Under the pieces are notes generated by a model. That model searched no databases. It had not been told where the DNA came from and worked only from the letters and a program-made list of their open reading frames with translations. From the NCBI GenBank assembly GCA_947457255.1, contig CANGUZ010000004.1:1-64000 (forward strand): a stretch of 64,000 bases of DNA, written 5' to 3'. Positions 46,478-54,550 of this stretch are shown here, in pieces (position 1 is the stretch's first letter; every line of letters starts with the position of its first letter). Source of the stretch: Flavobacteriaceae bacterium (GTDB taxonomy: Bacteria; Bacteroidota; Bacteroidia; Flavobacteriales; Flavobacteriaceae). Both the position numbers and the translations under genes were made by a program.

Positions 46478-48856
46478 ATGAAAAATAAAACAATCACTGG
46501 CGCGCATTTGGATTCTATATTGTATAACAATGTTATAAATAAGAGTTACTCCAATTTTAATTTAAAAAAAAACGAATCTAAACTCCCAGAAATTTTATTT
46601 ATTTCCTCATTTCCGCCACGCGAATGTGGCATTGCAACCTATACTGAGGATTTAATTTTTGCTTTGAATAATAAATTTAAAAAATCATTTCAACTTACTA
46701 TTGCTGCTTTAGAATTAGAGTCAGATACAAACAATTATGTTGACACTATAGACTATATTTTAAAAACAGATAACAAGTATTTCTATTTAAAATTAGCTCA
46801 TGATATCAATGAAAACAATGCTATTCGAATTATAGTTATTGAACACGAATTTGGGTTATTTAGAACCAACGAATCCGATTTCAACCAAATGCTCAAAAAA
46901 ATTGAAAAACCAATAGTTATAGCTTTTCACACTGTTTTACCCAGACCTACTTTAGAACTTCAAAAAATGATTTCAACAATAGATGAATCAGTCGATTCGT
47001 TTGTTGTAATGACACAATCAGCAGCAAAAATTTTAACGGATGAATACCATATTGATACCGATAAGATCACTGTCATTGCTCACGGAACACATTTGGTTGA
47101 ACATTCAAATAAGGATATTTTAAAAGAAAAATACCAGCTTACTGGCCGAAAAATAATTTCAACTTTTGGACTTTTGAGTTCAGGAAAATGTATAGAAACT
47201 TCCATCAGTGCCCTACAAACTATTGTAAAAAAAGAGCCTAATGTGTTGTTCTTGGTCATCGGAAAAACCCATCCAACCGTTGTAAAAAATGAAGGAGAAA
47301 GCTACAGAGAAAGCTTGCAAAAAACGATAACAGAGTTGCATTTAGAAAAGAATGTACTATTTATTAATCAATATTTGCCACTCGACAAATTATTAGAGTA
47401 TTTGCAACTAACTGATATTTATCTATTCACTTCAAAAGATAGAAATCAAGCTGTAAGCGGAACATTTTCGTATGCAATAAGTTGTGGTTGTCCCATTATT
47501 TCAACACCTATTCCTCATGCTTTAGAAGTTTTACGAAACGGCACTGGAATCATTGTCGATTTTGAAAATCCGCAACAATTAGCGCAACAAGTACTTAAAT
47601 TATTGAATGATGAACAATTACGAAAAAGTATTTCAGCAAACGGAATACACAAATTAGCACCAACAGCTTGGGAAAATTCAGCTATAGCTCACGCACAATT
47701 ATTCAAAAAAATCAGCGATGAAATTATATTAAGATATACGTTACCTAAAATTAATTTAAAGCATTTCAAAAATTTAACAACTCCATTTGGGATGATTCAG
47801 TTTTCAGTAATCAATCAACCCAATCTCGATTCAGGGTATACACTTGATGATAATGCGCGAGCATTAGTTGCTATTTGCCAGCATTTTGAATTAACGAATG
47901 ATACAGACGATTTAGAATACATAATGTTGTATTATAAATTTATTAAACATTGCCTACAAACAGAAGGCTATTTCTTAAACTATGTTGATGAAAACAGAAA
48001 ATTCACTACTCAAAACAACGAAAATCTTGCTGACGCCAATGGAAGAGCGATTTGGGCTCTTGGGTATTTAATCTCTATAAGCGATTTGTTACCAAAAGAT
48101 TTGTGCCCAGATTTACAAATTACAATGCAAAAATCACTTATTTGTGTCGACAAAATTCATTCACCTCGAGCAATTTCATTTATAATTAAAGGTCTTTATT
48201 ATAGCAACAAACACAGTAAAAAATTTTTTAGCACAATGACTATCGAATATTTAGCCAACCGATTGGTGCAAATGTTCCGACATGAATCAAAGCCAAACTG
48301 GGAATGGTTTGAAAGCTATTTAACCTATGGCAATAGCACATTACCTGAAGCCATGTTGTGTGCCTATCAGGAAACTGGAAATGTGATTTATCGTGACATT
48401 GCGAAAAAGTCATTTGAATTCTTATTGTCTAAAATTTTTACAGAAACCCAAATCAAAGTAGTTTCTAATAAAGGCTGGATGTCTAATCATTCTAAAAAAA
48501 ATCAAACTCAAATTGGTGGCGAACAGCCTATTGATGTTGCGTATACAATTATTGCCTTGAGCCAATTTTATGAAGTGTACAACGATACTGCCTATTTACA
48601 AAAAATGGAATTGGCTTTCAGTTGGTTTTTGGGTAATAATCATTTACAAAAAATCATATACAATCCTTGTACAGGGGGCTGTTATGACGGGTTGGAGACA
48701 GACTATGTCAATTTAAATCAGGGTGCTGAATCTACCGTAAGTTACTTGATGGCTAGACTAAAAATGGAAAAATATTTTAATACCAAACTTGCTGTATCCT
48801 TTCGGAAACCTAAATTTAAAACACAAACAATTTATAGACAAGAAATTCCTAATTAA
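46478..48856 (+). CDS. GT4 glycosyltransferase fused to an (alpha/alpha)-barrel glycosidase-like domain
   Basis: A 792-residue protein. Residues about 35-415 are a GT-B transferase (FISSFPPRECGIATYTEDL, ISTFGLLSSGKCIETSI, and AVSGTFSYAISCGCPII in the donor site). Residues about 420-780 form a separate helical domain (LDSGYTLDDNARALVAICQHF, ADANGRAIWALGYL, GGEQPIDVAYTIIALSQFYEVY, LNQGAESTVSYLMARLK) with the look of an (alpha/alpha)6 toroid as in glycosidases. The N-terminal SFPPRECGIATY is shared with enzymes of mannose transfer. Acting with the neighbouring GH130, it is likely to make or remodel a mannoside. Confidence 0.82.
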   Translation: MKNKTITGAHLDSILYNNVINKSYSNFNLKKNESKLPEILFISSFPPRECGIATYTEDLIFALNNKFKKSFQLTIAALELESDTNNYVDTIDYILKTDNKYFYLKLAHDINENNAIRIIVIEHEFGLFRTNESDFNQMLKKIEKPIVIAFHTVLPRPTLELQKMISTIDESVDSFVVMTQSAAKILTDEYHIDTDKITVIAHGTHLVEHSNKDILKEKYQLTGRKIISTFGLLSSGKCIETSISALQTIVKKEPNVLFLVIGKTHPTVVKNEGESYRESLQKTITELHLEKNVLFINQYLPLDKLLEYLQLTDIYLFTSKDRNQAVSGTFSYAISCGCPIISTPIPHALEVLRNGTGIIVDFENPQQLAQQVLKLLNDEQLRKSISANGIHKLAPTAWENSAIAHAQLFKKISDEIILRYTLPKINLKHFKNLTTPFGMIQFSVINQPNLDSGYTLDDNARALVAICQHFELTNDTDDLEYIMLYYKFIKHCLQTEGYFLNYVDENRKFTTQNNENLADANGRAIWALGYLISISDLLPKDLCPDLQITMQKSLICVDKIHSPRAISFIIKGLYYSNKHSKKFFSTMTIEYLANRLVQMFRHESKPNWEWFESYLTYGNSTLPEAMLCAYQETGNVIYRDIAKKSFEFLLSKIFTETQIKVVSNKGWMSNHSKKNQTQIGGEQPIDVAYTIIALSQFYEVYNDTAYLQKMELAFSWFLGNNHLQKIIYNPCTGGCYDGLETDYVNLNQGAESTVSYLMARLKMEKYFNTKLAVSFRKPKFKTQTIYRQEIPN

Positions 48857-48864
48857 TAACTATT

Positions 48865-49014
48865 ATGAACACTAAAAAAGTACACCTCTTCACTCCCAAA
48901 AAAAGTGATGCAAAGAAAAAAATGGAAGCTACAAATTCTAAAACAAAATCGAATAATTCCAAACAAAATATTCGAAAAAAGTGGAATGAATTAGGCGATA
49001 ACGATTCACTTTAA
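48865..49014 (+). CDS. Small basic protein (49 residues), not in the ORF track
   Basis: ATG at 48865, 8 bp after the preceding stop; 49 codons and TAA at 49012. The sequence is very lysine- and asparagine-rich (MNTKKVHLFTPKKSDAKKKM, then KQNIRKKWNELGDNDSL) and would be a disordered, positively charged peptide with a short C-terminal helix. No family is known to me. The position between two co-directional genes with 12 bp to the next start supports translation. Confidence 0.55.
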   Translation: MNTKKVHLFTPKKSDAKKKMEATNSKTKSNNSKQNIRKKWNELGDNDSL

Positions 49015-49026
49015 AATGTAAAAAGT

Positions 49027-49515
49027 ATGACAAATCAAACCCAAAACCTATTTATTGTTGAAGATGATCAAGAAAATTCGTTGAAACTGCATGAATTTCT
49101 CGAAAAAAGATTCGGAACAATTTATACCATTTTTACTTATACCAACGCTGTTCAAGCATTAACTAAAGTCGATGAAAACACCAGTGTAATTGTTTTAGAC
49201 TACAATTACTTTGGAGAAGAAGGCACAAAGATTGTCAATTTCATTAAGAATATCAACAATAAAACTAAAGTAATAATTCTATCCAATAACGAAGATATTG
49301 GTGCAACAATAGACTCTTACAAAATCGAAGACAATGCATATTTATCGAAAGGCAAAGGCATTAAAAAGAAATTGAATACAACAATATTTAAAATAATTGC
49401 TTATCCAGCAAATTATTTACAAGAAAGATATAGTCTTAGTCAAGCATTTGTTTACACGGTTTTTGTATTTATTTTATTTAGCCTAATTATTTTTATTGGA
49501 ATGCAAATTTTATAA
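49027..49515 (+). CDS. Receiver-domain protein with a C-terminal membrane anchor
   Basis: A 162-residue protein. Residues 1-125 are a response-regulator receiver (FIVEDDQENS acidic pair, VIVLDYNYFGEEG phospho-acceptor, VIILSNNED, NAYLSKGKG). The C-terminal AFVYTVFVFILFSLIIFIGM is a single TM segment. Receivers tethered to the membrane without an output domain are rare. It could act as a local phosphate sink or recruit a kinase. It closes the GH130 group; the BON operon starts 95 bp later. Confidence 0.75.
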   Translation: MTNQTQNLFIVEDDQENSLKLHEFLEKRFGTIYTIFTYTNAVQALTKVDENTSVIVLDYNYFGEEGTKIVNFIKNINNKTKVIILSNNEDIGATIDSYKIEDNAYLSKGKGIKKKLNTTIFKIIAYPANYLQERYSLSQAFVYTVFVFILFSLIIFIGMQIL

Positions 49516-49545
49516 AACCTAATAATTTTATAAATGATTGATATA

Positions 49546-49555
49546 TTTATATAAC
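49546..49555. promoter_or_regulatory. TTTATATAAC, variant of the shared palindrome
   Basis: One mismatch to GTTATATAAC, 55 bp before the first gene of the BON-Dps-OsmC operon. A CAACTTTG -7-like box follows about 23 bp downstream. Confidence 0.35.
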
Positions 49556-49610
49556 ATATTAAAAATCAATATTTAGCAACTTTGCAATTGAATTTAAAAT
49601 TCAAATAAAA

Positions 49611-49826
49611 ATGAACACCGATAAAGTATTAAAAAAAAAATTTGAAAACAATTTAGACAGGAATTCGATAACTAATTCTATCGCAATAAAGGTTTTAGGT
49701 TCAGAAATTACACTTCAAGGAATGGTAAATTCATACGATGAAAAGATAAAAATTGAATCAATTGCTTGGAACACCTTTGGGATAAACGCTGTAAACAATG
49801 AGTTGTCAATCTATAATGAAAATTAG
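49611..49826 (+). CDS. BON-domain protein
   Basis: A 71-residue protein that is a single BON domain: DKVLKKKFENNLDRNS, IAIKVLGSEITLQGMVNSYDEKIKIESIA, then GINAVNNELSI. BON domains bind phospholipid or act in osmotic stress proteins such as OsmY. No signal peptide is present, so it is cytoplasmic. It is the first gene of a tightly packed stress operon; the next start is 5 bp away. Confidence 0.8.
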   Translation: MNTDKVLKKKFENNLDRNSITNSIAIKVLGSEITLQGMVNSYDEKIKIESIAWNTFGINAVNNELSIYNEN

Positions 49827-49831
49827 AAATA

Positions 49832-50086
49832 ATGGTATTAAATGAACATATTTTAAATATAATTAACAGTTATGAAACAAATAAATATTGTAGTGAATAT
49901 GTAAAAGAATTAATGTTGAATTATAACTCCGAAAAGAATTTAAACCTGTTATTACCCAAAATGATTTTAAATGCTAAATCTCCAGAAATCGCTAATTTAT
50001 TTACAAAACACCTAAAATTTACAAGAGAACATTTAGTAGCAATGGAAGCCCTTTTTATGAATATTGAAAAACCCTTAAAAACCTAA
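49832..50086 (+). CDS. Half-length DUF892-like protein
   Basis: An 84-residue protein. ELMLNYNSEKNLNLLLPKMI and SPEIANLFTKHLKFTREHLVAMEALF line up with the first two helices of the DUF892 ferritin-like family (aEk-l-lpkm-A-s-el-f-Hl-eT-H pattern), but the second helical pair is missing. It may form a dimer that rebuilds the four-helix bundle. The full-length relative lies at 11.8 kb. It is packed 5 bp after the BON gene and 4 bp before dps. Confidence 0.6.
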   Translation: MVLNEHILNIINSYETNKYCSEYVKELMLNYNSEKNLNLLLPKMILNAKSPEIANLFTKHLKFTREHLVAMEALFMNIEKPLKT

Positions 50087-50090
50087 AAAC

Positions 50091-50564
50091 ATGATACCAA
50101 AAATTGGAATATCTGAAATTAATTTAAAAAAAAGCATAAGCTTATTATCTATCATCTTGTCAGACGAAATGACTTTGTACATTAAAACTAGAAAGTTTCA
50201 CTGGAATGTTGCCGGGGAGAGTTTTATGGAGCTGCACAAACTTTTCGAATCACAATATACTGAATTAGAAATTATTATAGATGAAGTTGCCGAACGAATT
50301 AACAAATTAGGAGGCAAGACCATAGGAACAATGAACGAATTTACTTTGCTTTCTCGGATTGTAGAACATCCAAATAAATATCCTGTTAAGAAAGAAATGC
50401 TATCAGAGTTATTGTCTGATCACGAAATGATAATTTCTGAATTGCGCAAAGATATTGATGTTTGTGCAGAAGAATGTCACGATGTAGGAAGTGCCGATTT
50501 GCTAACAGGATTTTTACAACAACATGAAAGTATTGCATGGATATTACGAAGATATTTGAGCTAA
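50091..50564 (+). CDS. dps: Dps-family DNA-protection / mini-ferritin protein
   Basis: A 157-residue protein. The ferroxidase ligands of Dps are visible in KTRKFHWNVAGESFMELHKLFESQY (His and the later DEVAERI), and LGGKTIGTMNEFTLLS is the conserved loop. It forms a 12-mer that stores iron and protects DNA from peroxide. It sits in the middle of the stress operon. Confidence 0.9.
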   Translation: MIPKIGISEINLKKSISLLSIILSDEMTLYIKTRKFHWNVAGESFMELHKLFESQYTELEIIIDEVAERINKLGGKTIGTMNEFTLLSRIVEHPNKYPVKKEMLSELLSDHEMIISELRKDIDVCAEECHDVGSADLLTGFLQQHESIAWILRRYLS

Positions 50565-50584
50565 CATTTAAAATTTTAACGATT

Positions 50585-50809
50585 ATGCACTACGAAAATT
50601 ATTATTGGGGAATGAATCTTATTTGGTGGGCTTTATGGATAATCCTATTGTTTTGGATTTTCGTAATCCCCTATGACATTCCTGGTCAAAAACGCAAAAA
50701 GGACTCTGCTTTTGATATTTTAAATAAGCGATACGCAAACGGAGACATATCAATTGCTAAATACAAGAGTAAAAGAAAAAATATAGAAGAAAAATTACAT
50801 GATATTTAA
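50585..50809 (+). CDS. Small membrane protein with a SHOCT domain
   Basis: 74 residues from the ATG at 50585; the longer track frame overlaps dps and is out of its context. An N-terminal TM segment (LIWWALWIILLFWIFVIPY) is followed by a SHOCT-type tail (FDILNKRYANGDISIAKYKSKRKNIEEKL). SHOCT motifs are short oligomerisation units on membrane proteins. Role unknown. Confidence 0.72.
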   Translation: MHYENYYWGMNLIWWALWIILLFWIFVIPYDIPGQKRKKDSAFDILNKRYANGDISIAKYKSKRKNIEEKLHDI

Positions 50810-50820
50810 TTTTTAATAAA

Positions 50821-51159
50821 ATGGCAAAAGAAAAATTTCCGAAAGCTTCAAATGAGCTATTAGACAACAAAGACGGCTATCCCAAATATCCTGAAAGCGA
50901 AGACATTTATAACAAATTTGACAAAGAATTTGATATCGATCCCGAGAATACTGCCAAGAAAAAAGACATCATCAAAATTGATACGAATCCAACTTGGAAT
51001 GAAAAAAATTTTAACCAAGATAAATCAGGAAGCGATTTAGACATTCCGGGTTCAGAGCTTGACGATGAAGCAGAAAATAATGGCAACGAAGATGAGGAGA
51101 ATAATTTTTATAGCATTGGAGGCGATAACCATAACGATTTAGAAGAAGACAAAGCGTAA
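50821..51159 (+). CDS. Acidic, probably disordered protein
   Basis: A 112-residue protein, extremely hydrophilic, with many Asp, Glu, Asn and Lys residues (SGSDLDIPGSELDDEAENNG, NEDEENNFYSIGGDNHNDLE). There is no hydrophobic core. Similar hydrophilic stress-operon proteins are known in many bacteria but I cannot assign a family. The spacing of 11 bp to both neighbours makes it part of the operon. Confidence 0.6.
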   Translation: MAKEKFPKASNELLDNKDGYPKYPESEDIYNKFDKEFDIDPENTAKKKDIIKIDTNPTWNEKNFNQDKSGSDLDIPGSELDDEAENNGNEDEENNFYSIGGDNHNDLEEDKA

Positions 51160-51170
51160 AAAAATAAAAA

Positions 51171-51587
51171 ATGATACGAACAGCAAAAGCCCATTGGGAG
51201 GGAAATCTCAAAGAAGGAAAAGGAACATTATCAACTCAAAGTGGTGTTCTAGAAAGTACAAATTACAGTTTCAAAACCCGTTTTGAAGAAAGTACAAAAG
51301 GAACCAATCCAGAGGAATTATTGGCTGCCGCTCACGCAGGATGCTTTACTATGGCAGTTTCTTCCATGTTACATGCAAAAGGATTTATAGCTGATAAATT
51401 AGACACCGAAGCCACACTCACCATGGAAGCATTGAAGATTACAGGAATTCATTTGAATATTGCTGGAGTTATACAAGGAATTACAGCCAAAGAATTCTCT
51501 ATAATTACAAAAGATGCGGAGAGAAATTGCCTAATATCTAAAGTTTTGAATATCCCAATAACGTCTGAGGTACATTTTGAAATTTAA
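51171..51587 (+). CDS. OsmC-family peroxiredoxin-like protein
   Basis: A 138-residue protein. TNPEELLAAAHAGCFTMAVSSML holds the first reactive Cys, and KDAERNCLISKVLNIPITSEV holds the second (ERNCLISK in place of HEAC-P). RTAKAHWEGNLKEGKGTLS is the OsmC opening. It reduces organic hydroperoxides. A decayed copy of its last 18 codons is found 685 bp downstream, before the DJ-1 gene. Confidence 0.87.
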   Translation: MIRTAKAHWEGNLKEGKGTLSTQSGVLESTNYSFKTRFEESTKGTNPEELLAAAHAGCFTMAVSSMLHAKGFIADKLDTEATLTMEALKITGIHLNIAGVIQGITAKEFSIITKDAERNCLISKVLNIPITSEVHFEI

Positions 51588-51597
51588 AACACCTAAA

Positions 51598-52176
51598 ATG
51601 AAAAATATAATTTTTGCGCTAACACTGGTACTTGCAGGACTAAATTATTCCGAAGCACAAAATACCGATTTCAGGATTTTTAATTGGGGAGACCCAATAC
51701 AAAAAGTGAAATCTGAAGAAAAGGCAAAGTTCTATGCGGCTAAAAACGGAGATGAACTGATGTATGATGATAAACTTGGAGGCTCTAAGTTTAAAGTACT
51801 TTTTATATTCAATGAGAATAACAAACTCATTAGCGGCACCTATATTTTCGCCAAAGAATACAGCAATACAGAACTTTATTACCAGGATTACAGTGTGTTT
51901 TTAAAATTACTTAAAGAAAAATACGGAAACCCTACCAATGAAAAAGAAACATGGAATACAGTAGATCCCTTGTATGATAAAGCCAATAAAAGACAAGCCA
52001 TCTCAGATAAAAACCTTAATCTTTATGCCGTTTGGGATACTGAAAGAACCACTATAAAAATTACCTTAATCAGTATCGGAAATGAAATTCCAAGCATGCA
52101 AATACATTACACCGCATCAGTATTAAATGACTTTAAAAGTCAAATCGATTTAAAAGAAGCGCTGGATAAGTTGTAG
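51598..52176 (+). CDS. Secreted protein of unknown function
   Basis: 192 residues from the ATG at 51598; the track start seven codons earlier is inside the OsmC stop region. The signal peptide ends LTLVLAGLNYSEAQ. The mature protein has alternating strands and helices (FRIFNWGDPIQKVKSEEKAKFY, KLGGSKFKVLFIFNENNKLISGTY) and recalls small periplasmic proteins that respond to a kinked substrate, but no family is recognised. It sits between the true OsmC gene and the OsmC remnant. Confidence 0.6.
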   Translation: MKNIIFALTLVLAGLNYSEAQNTDFRIFNWGDPIQKVKSEEKAKFYAAKNGDELMYDDKLGGSKFKVLFIFNENNKLISGTYIFAKEYSNTELYYQDYSVFLKLLKEKYGNPTNEKETWNTVDPLYDKANKRQAISDKNLNLYAVWDTERTTIKITLISIGNEIPSMQIHYTASVLNDFKSQIDLKEALDKL

Positions 52177-52215
52177 AAAATATTCTTTTAACTACAAAAA
52201 AAGCCAACACTCCCC

Positions 52216-52282
52216 CTAATATCTAAAGTTTAAAACATACCAATAACGTCAGAAGTACATTTTGAAATTAAAAAAACATAAA
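52216..52282 (+). pseudogene. Remnant of an OsmC 3' end
   Basis: The segment is about 88 percent identical, without gaps, to the last codons and stop region of the intact OsmC gene (51531-51600). It carries a stop codon in the matching frame, so it cannot be translated. It lies directly in front of the DJ-1/PfpI start. Confidence 0.75.
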
Positions 52283-52984
52283 ATGAAAATAGTAATTGTT
52301 CTAACATCGCACAGCAAATTAGGAAACACAGACCAAAAAACGGGTTTTTGGATAGAAGAATTTGCCACACCTTATTACCTATTTAAAGAAGCTGGAGTTC
52401 AAATCACATTAGCAACTCCTAATGGCGGACAACCTCCAATTGATCCAAAAAGTGATACGCCAGAAAACCAAACCGAGTCAACAATTCGTTACAAAAAAGA
52501 CGAAAGTCTGTTAAATTTAATGGCCAATACGGTAAAACTACAGGATATTTCTGCTAAAAATTTCGATGCCGTATTTTATCCCGGCGGTCATGGACCACTT
52601 TGGGATTTAGCAACCGATAAAAATTCCATAAAACTAATTGAAGATTTTTGGGATGCTAAAAAACCAGTAGCAACAGTTTGTCATGCACCATCGGTGTTAT
52701 TGAATGTCAAGGACGAGGATGGAGAATTTTTAGTGAAAGGAAAAAAAGTGACAGGTTTTTCTAACACTGAAGAAATAGCAGTACAACTTGATACAATTGT
52801 TCCTTTTTTATTAGAAGACGAACTGAAAAACAAGGGTGGAATGTATTCTAAAAAAGAAGATTGGGCAAGCTATGTGGTAAAAGACGGTTTATTAATTACA
52901 GGACAAAATCCTGCATCATCAGCAGAAGTGGCAAAAGAATTGTTAACACTTTTAAAAAATACGCCTAAGATAGCGAGGGTTTAA
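52283..52984 (+). CDS. DJ-1/PfpI-superfamily protein (Hsp31-like)
   Basis: 233 residues from the ATG at 52283. YPGGHGPLWDLATD and KPVATVCHAPSVLLN carry the nucleophile-elbow Cys and the His of the catalytic pair; a Glu after the start (WIEEFATPYY) completes the triad. Length and sequence match the Hsp31-like class (YDR533C, chaperone or glyoxalase III activity). It removes methylglyoxal or acts as a holdase. A very strong terminator follows. Confidence 0.86.
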   Translation: MKIVIVLTSHSKLGNTDQKTGFWIEEFATPYYLFKEAGVQITLATPNGGQPPIDPKSDTPENQTESTIRYKKDESLLNLMANTVKLQDISAKNFDAVFYPGGHGPLWDLATDKNSIKLIEDFWDAKKPVATVCHAPSVLLNVKDEDGEFLVKGKKVTGFSNTEEIAVQLDTIVPFLLEDELKNKGGMYSKKEDWASYVVKDGLLITGQNPASSAEVAKELLTLLKNTPKIARV

Positions 52985-53023
52985 GGTGCAAATTCGCTAT
53001 CGGAACTTGAATTCAAAAACAAA

Positions 53024-53069
53024 CCTCGTTTATCCCGAAGTTTCGGGAGCTTAAACGAGATTGTTTTTT
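53024..53069 (+). terminator. Strong terminator after the DJ-1 gene
   Basis: CTCGTTTA-TCCCGAA / TTCGGGA-GC-TTAAACGAG form a long near-perfect stem, followed by TTGTTTTTTA. It marks the left edge of the minus-strand accessory block. Confidence 0.85.
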
Positions 53070-53094
53070 ATAGTTATTTTGATCCCGAAGCAAC

Positions 53095-53129
53095 GGGATA
53101 GTTTTTTAGGATGGTTGCGCAACAGCTAC
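53095..53129. repeat. 35-bp repeat, copy 1
   Basis: Identical over 35 bp to 55721-55755. It begins GGGATAGTTTTTTAGG and contains the palindrome GTTGCGCAAC. It lies 27 bp past the stop of the nuclease-like gene. In this copy ATCCCG/CGGGAT just upstream adds a small hairpin followed by six T. Confidence 0.9.
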
Positions 53130-53156
53130 TGCTGGTTAGCTTTAGCCTTAATTCCA

Positions 53157-54362
53157 CTACTTATCGTAATGAAAAGCAATAATTTCTAGAAAGACTTTTT
53201 TGTTTTCGTCTTGAGGTAACCTAAAAATATAGCTAAAAGAAGATTCCCCTCTTTTTCCATTTTCTTTAATAAAATATGGATGAGTTTTAACTTCGCTTTT
53301 AATTGTACTTAAAACATTGCTAAAATCCTTGTTAGTAACAAATAATATTAATGAAACTTTAGAATCTCGCCAAGTTAGATATCTGTCGAATAATTGAGAA
53401 ATTGCTTTTAAAAATTCAGAATTTCCGTGCCAAAATTTACATTCCGCGACAAATAAGTTACTATTATCATTCGCATATTTAAGAATAATATCTGTTTTTC
53501 CACCACGATTAAATGTTTCTCCAGTAGCTGTCGTACCATCATATCTTGTTTCTAAAAATAATAGTATTTGGTCTCGCAAAGATTCTTCATCTTTATCTTG
53601 ATATGTTGATGGTTTTTTTTCCATACTTTTCCCCAAATCATAAATTACCTTAAGGATATCTTCATACATTATTGTAGACATCATTGGCTCGTTAGCAAAT
53701 TCAGCATTTTTTGAAACTATAGGCTGAGGAATATTTTTTTTCACAATTGTTGGAGTAGTGAAAACTGATGTAGTATTTTTATTTACGTTAACATTTATAG
53801 CAGCGAAAAAACTATTTTCCTCCTTGAATTTATTTTTTTCCTGTAAGAAAAGTGATTTTACAGCATATTCAAAAGAGTTTGTAATTTCTTTTAAGTTATC
53901 ATTTACTCGATATAAATTATTAAATGCTTCATCATATACCTGTGATTTACTTTTTTTAAATTCATCTACATCTTGTCTATATATTGAAAATGAAAATGAA
54001 ACATATTGATTTCTTACCGAAATGTCATAGCTACTATAAGTTCGCGGATTTGGTACAACTTGAAATAATTCTGCGCTACCAGTAAATTGATATGTTACAG
54101 TAAAATTAAAAACTTCTGCAATGTAATTTTCACCCCAATGATTCGTTCTTCTTTCCGTACCTTTTATGGGTTCTGAGACAGATTCGGTTTCAAAAAGAAT
54201 ATGTAGTGGTTCTAATCTATATTTTTTTACTAAGTACTCTATAAATTCATTTTCATCAACTTGAAGTATGTAATTTTTACCTTTAGATAATATTTCATCT
54301 TTAATTTGATTGAAATGCTTTTTGGGAAAATCAAACCAAGAAATTTCTGAAAATGATTTCAT
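53157..54362 (-). CDS. Protein with a C-terminal PD-(D/E)XK nuclease-like domain
   Basis: A 401-residue protein. The C-terminal 120 residues show GGKTDIILKYANDNSNLFVAECKFWHG: an Asp, then E-x-K on the next strand, as in PD-(D/E)XK nucleases. ESLRDQILLFLETRYDG is the preceding helix. The N-terminal 270 residues are of unknown fold with a hydrophobic-aromatic beta-rich part. No methyltransferase or helicase accompanies it. Restriction-type defence against foreign DNA is a plausible guess. It is followed by the 35-bp repeat and preceded by the hairpin element A. Confidence 0.6.
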   Translation of the reverse strand: MKSFSEISWFDFPKKHFNQIKDEILSKGKNYILQVDENEFIEYLVKKYRLEPLHILFETESVSEPIKGTERRTNHWGENYIAEVFNFTVTYQFTGSAELFQVVPNPRTYSSYDISVRNQYVSFSFSIYRQDVDEFKKSKSQVYDEAFNNLYRVNDNLKEITNSFEYAVKSLFLQEKNKFKEENSFFAAINVNVNKNTTSVFTTPTIVKKNIPQPIVSKNAEFANEPMMSTIMYEDILKVIYDLGKSMEKKPSTYQDKDEESLRDQILLFLETRYDGTTATGETFNRGGKTDIILKYANDNSNLFVAECKFWHGNSEFLKAISQLFDRYLTWRDSKVSLILFVTNKDFSNVLSTIKSEVKTHPYFIKENGKRGESSFSYIFRLPQDENKKVFLEIIAFHYDK

Positions 54363-54410
54363 ATATTAATAGTTTTTGATTATTTATGCGATTTGTAAAA
54401 AGGTTACTGC

Positions 54411-54525
54411 TAACGTTTCCCTGTAAGATATCGTGGCGGCTTATGGAAATCTTTTTTCATAACCTTACAGCGAAGTTATGAAAAGTAAACAAACAATTTA
54501 CCAAATAACTAGTCATGAGTTTTAG
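54411..54525. repeat. TA-associated hairpin element, copy A
   Basis: Starts with TAACG and, 17 bp later, GTGGCGGCTTATGG; ends with GAGTTTTAG. It is similar throughout to the copy at 56906-57022. CTGTAAG (54421-54427) pairs with CTTACAG (54464-54470) and TTATG with CATAA inside. It lies just downstream of the toxin gene of the RelBE-type pair. Confidence 0.8.
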
Positions 54526-54550
54526 AAAGTGTAGTAAGCCGTTTGATTAT

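Noticed and set aside
53758-54009. 83-residue plus-strand ORF inside the nuclease-like gene
   Set aside because: Shadow frame of a longer gene; no start context or domain.
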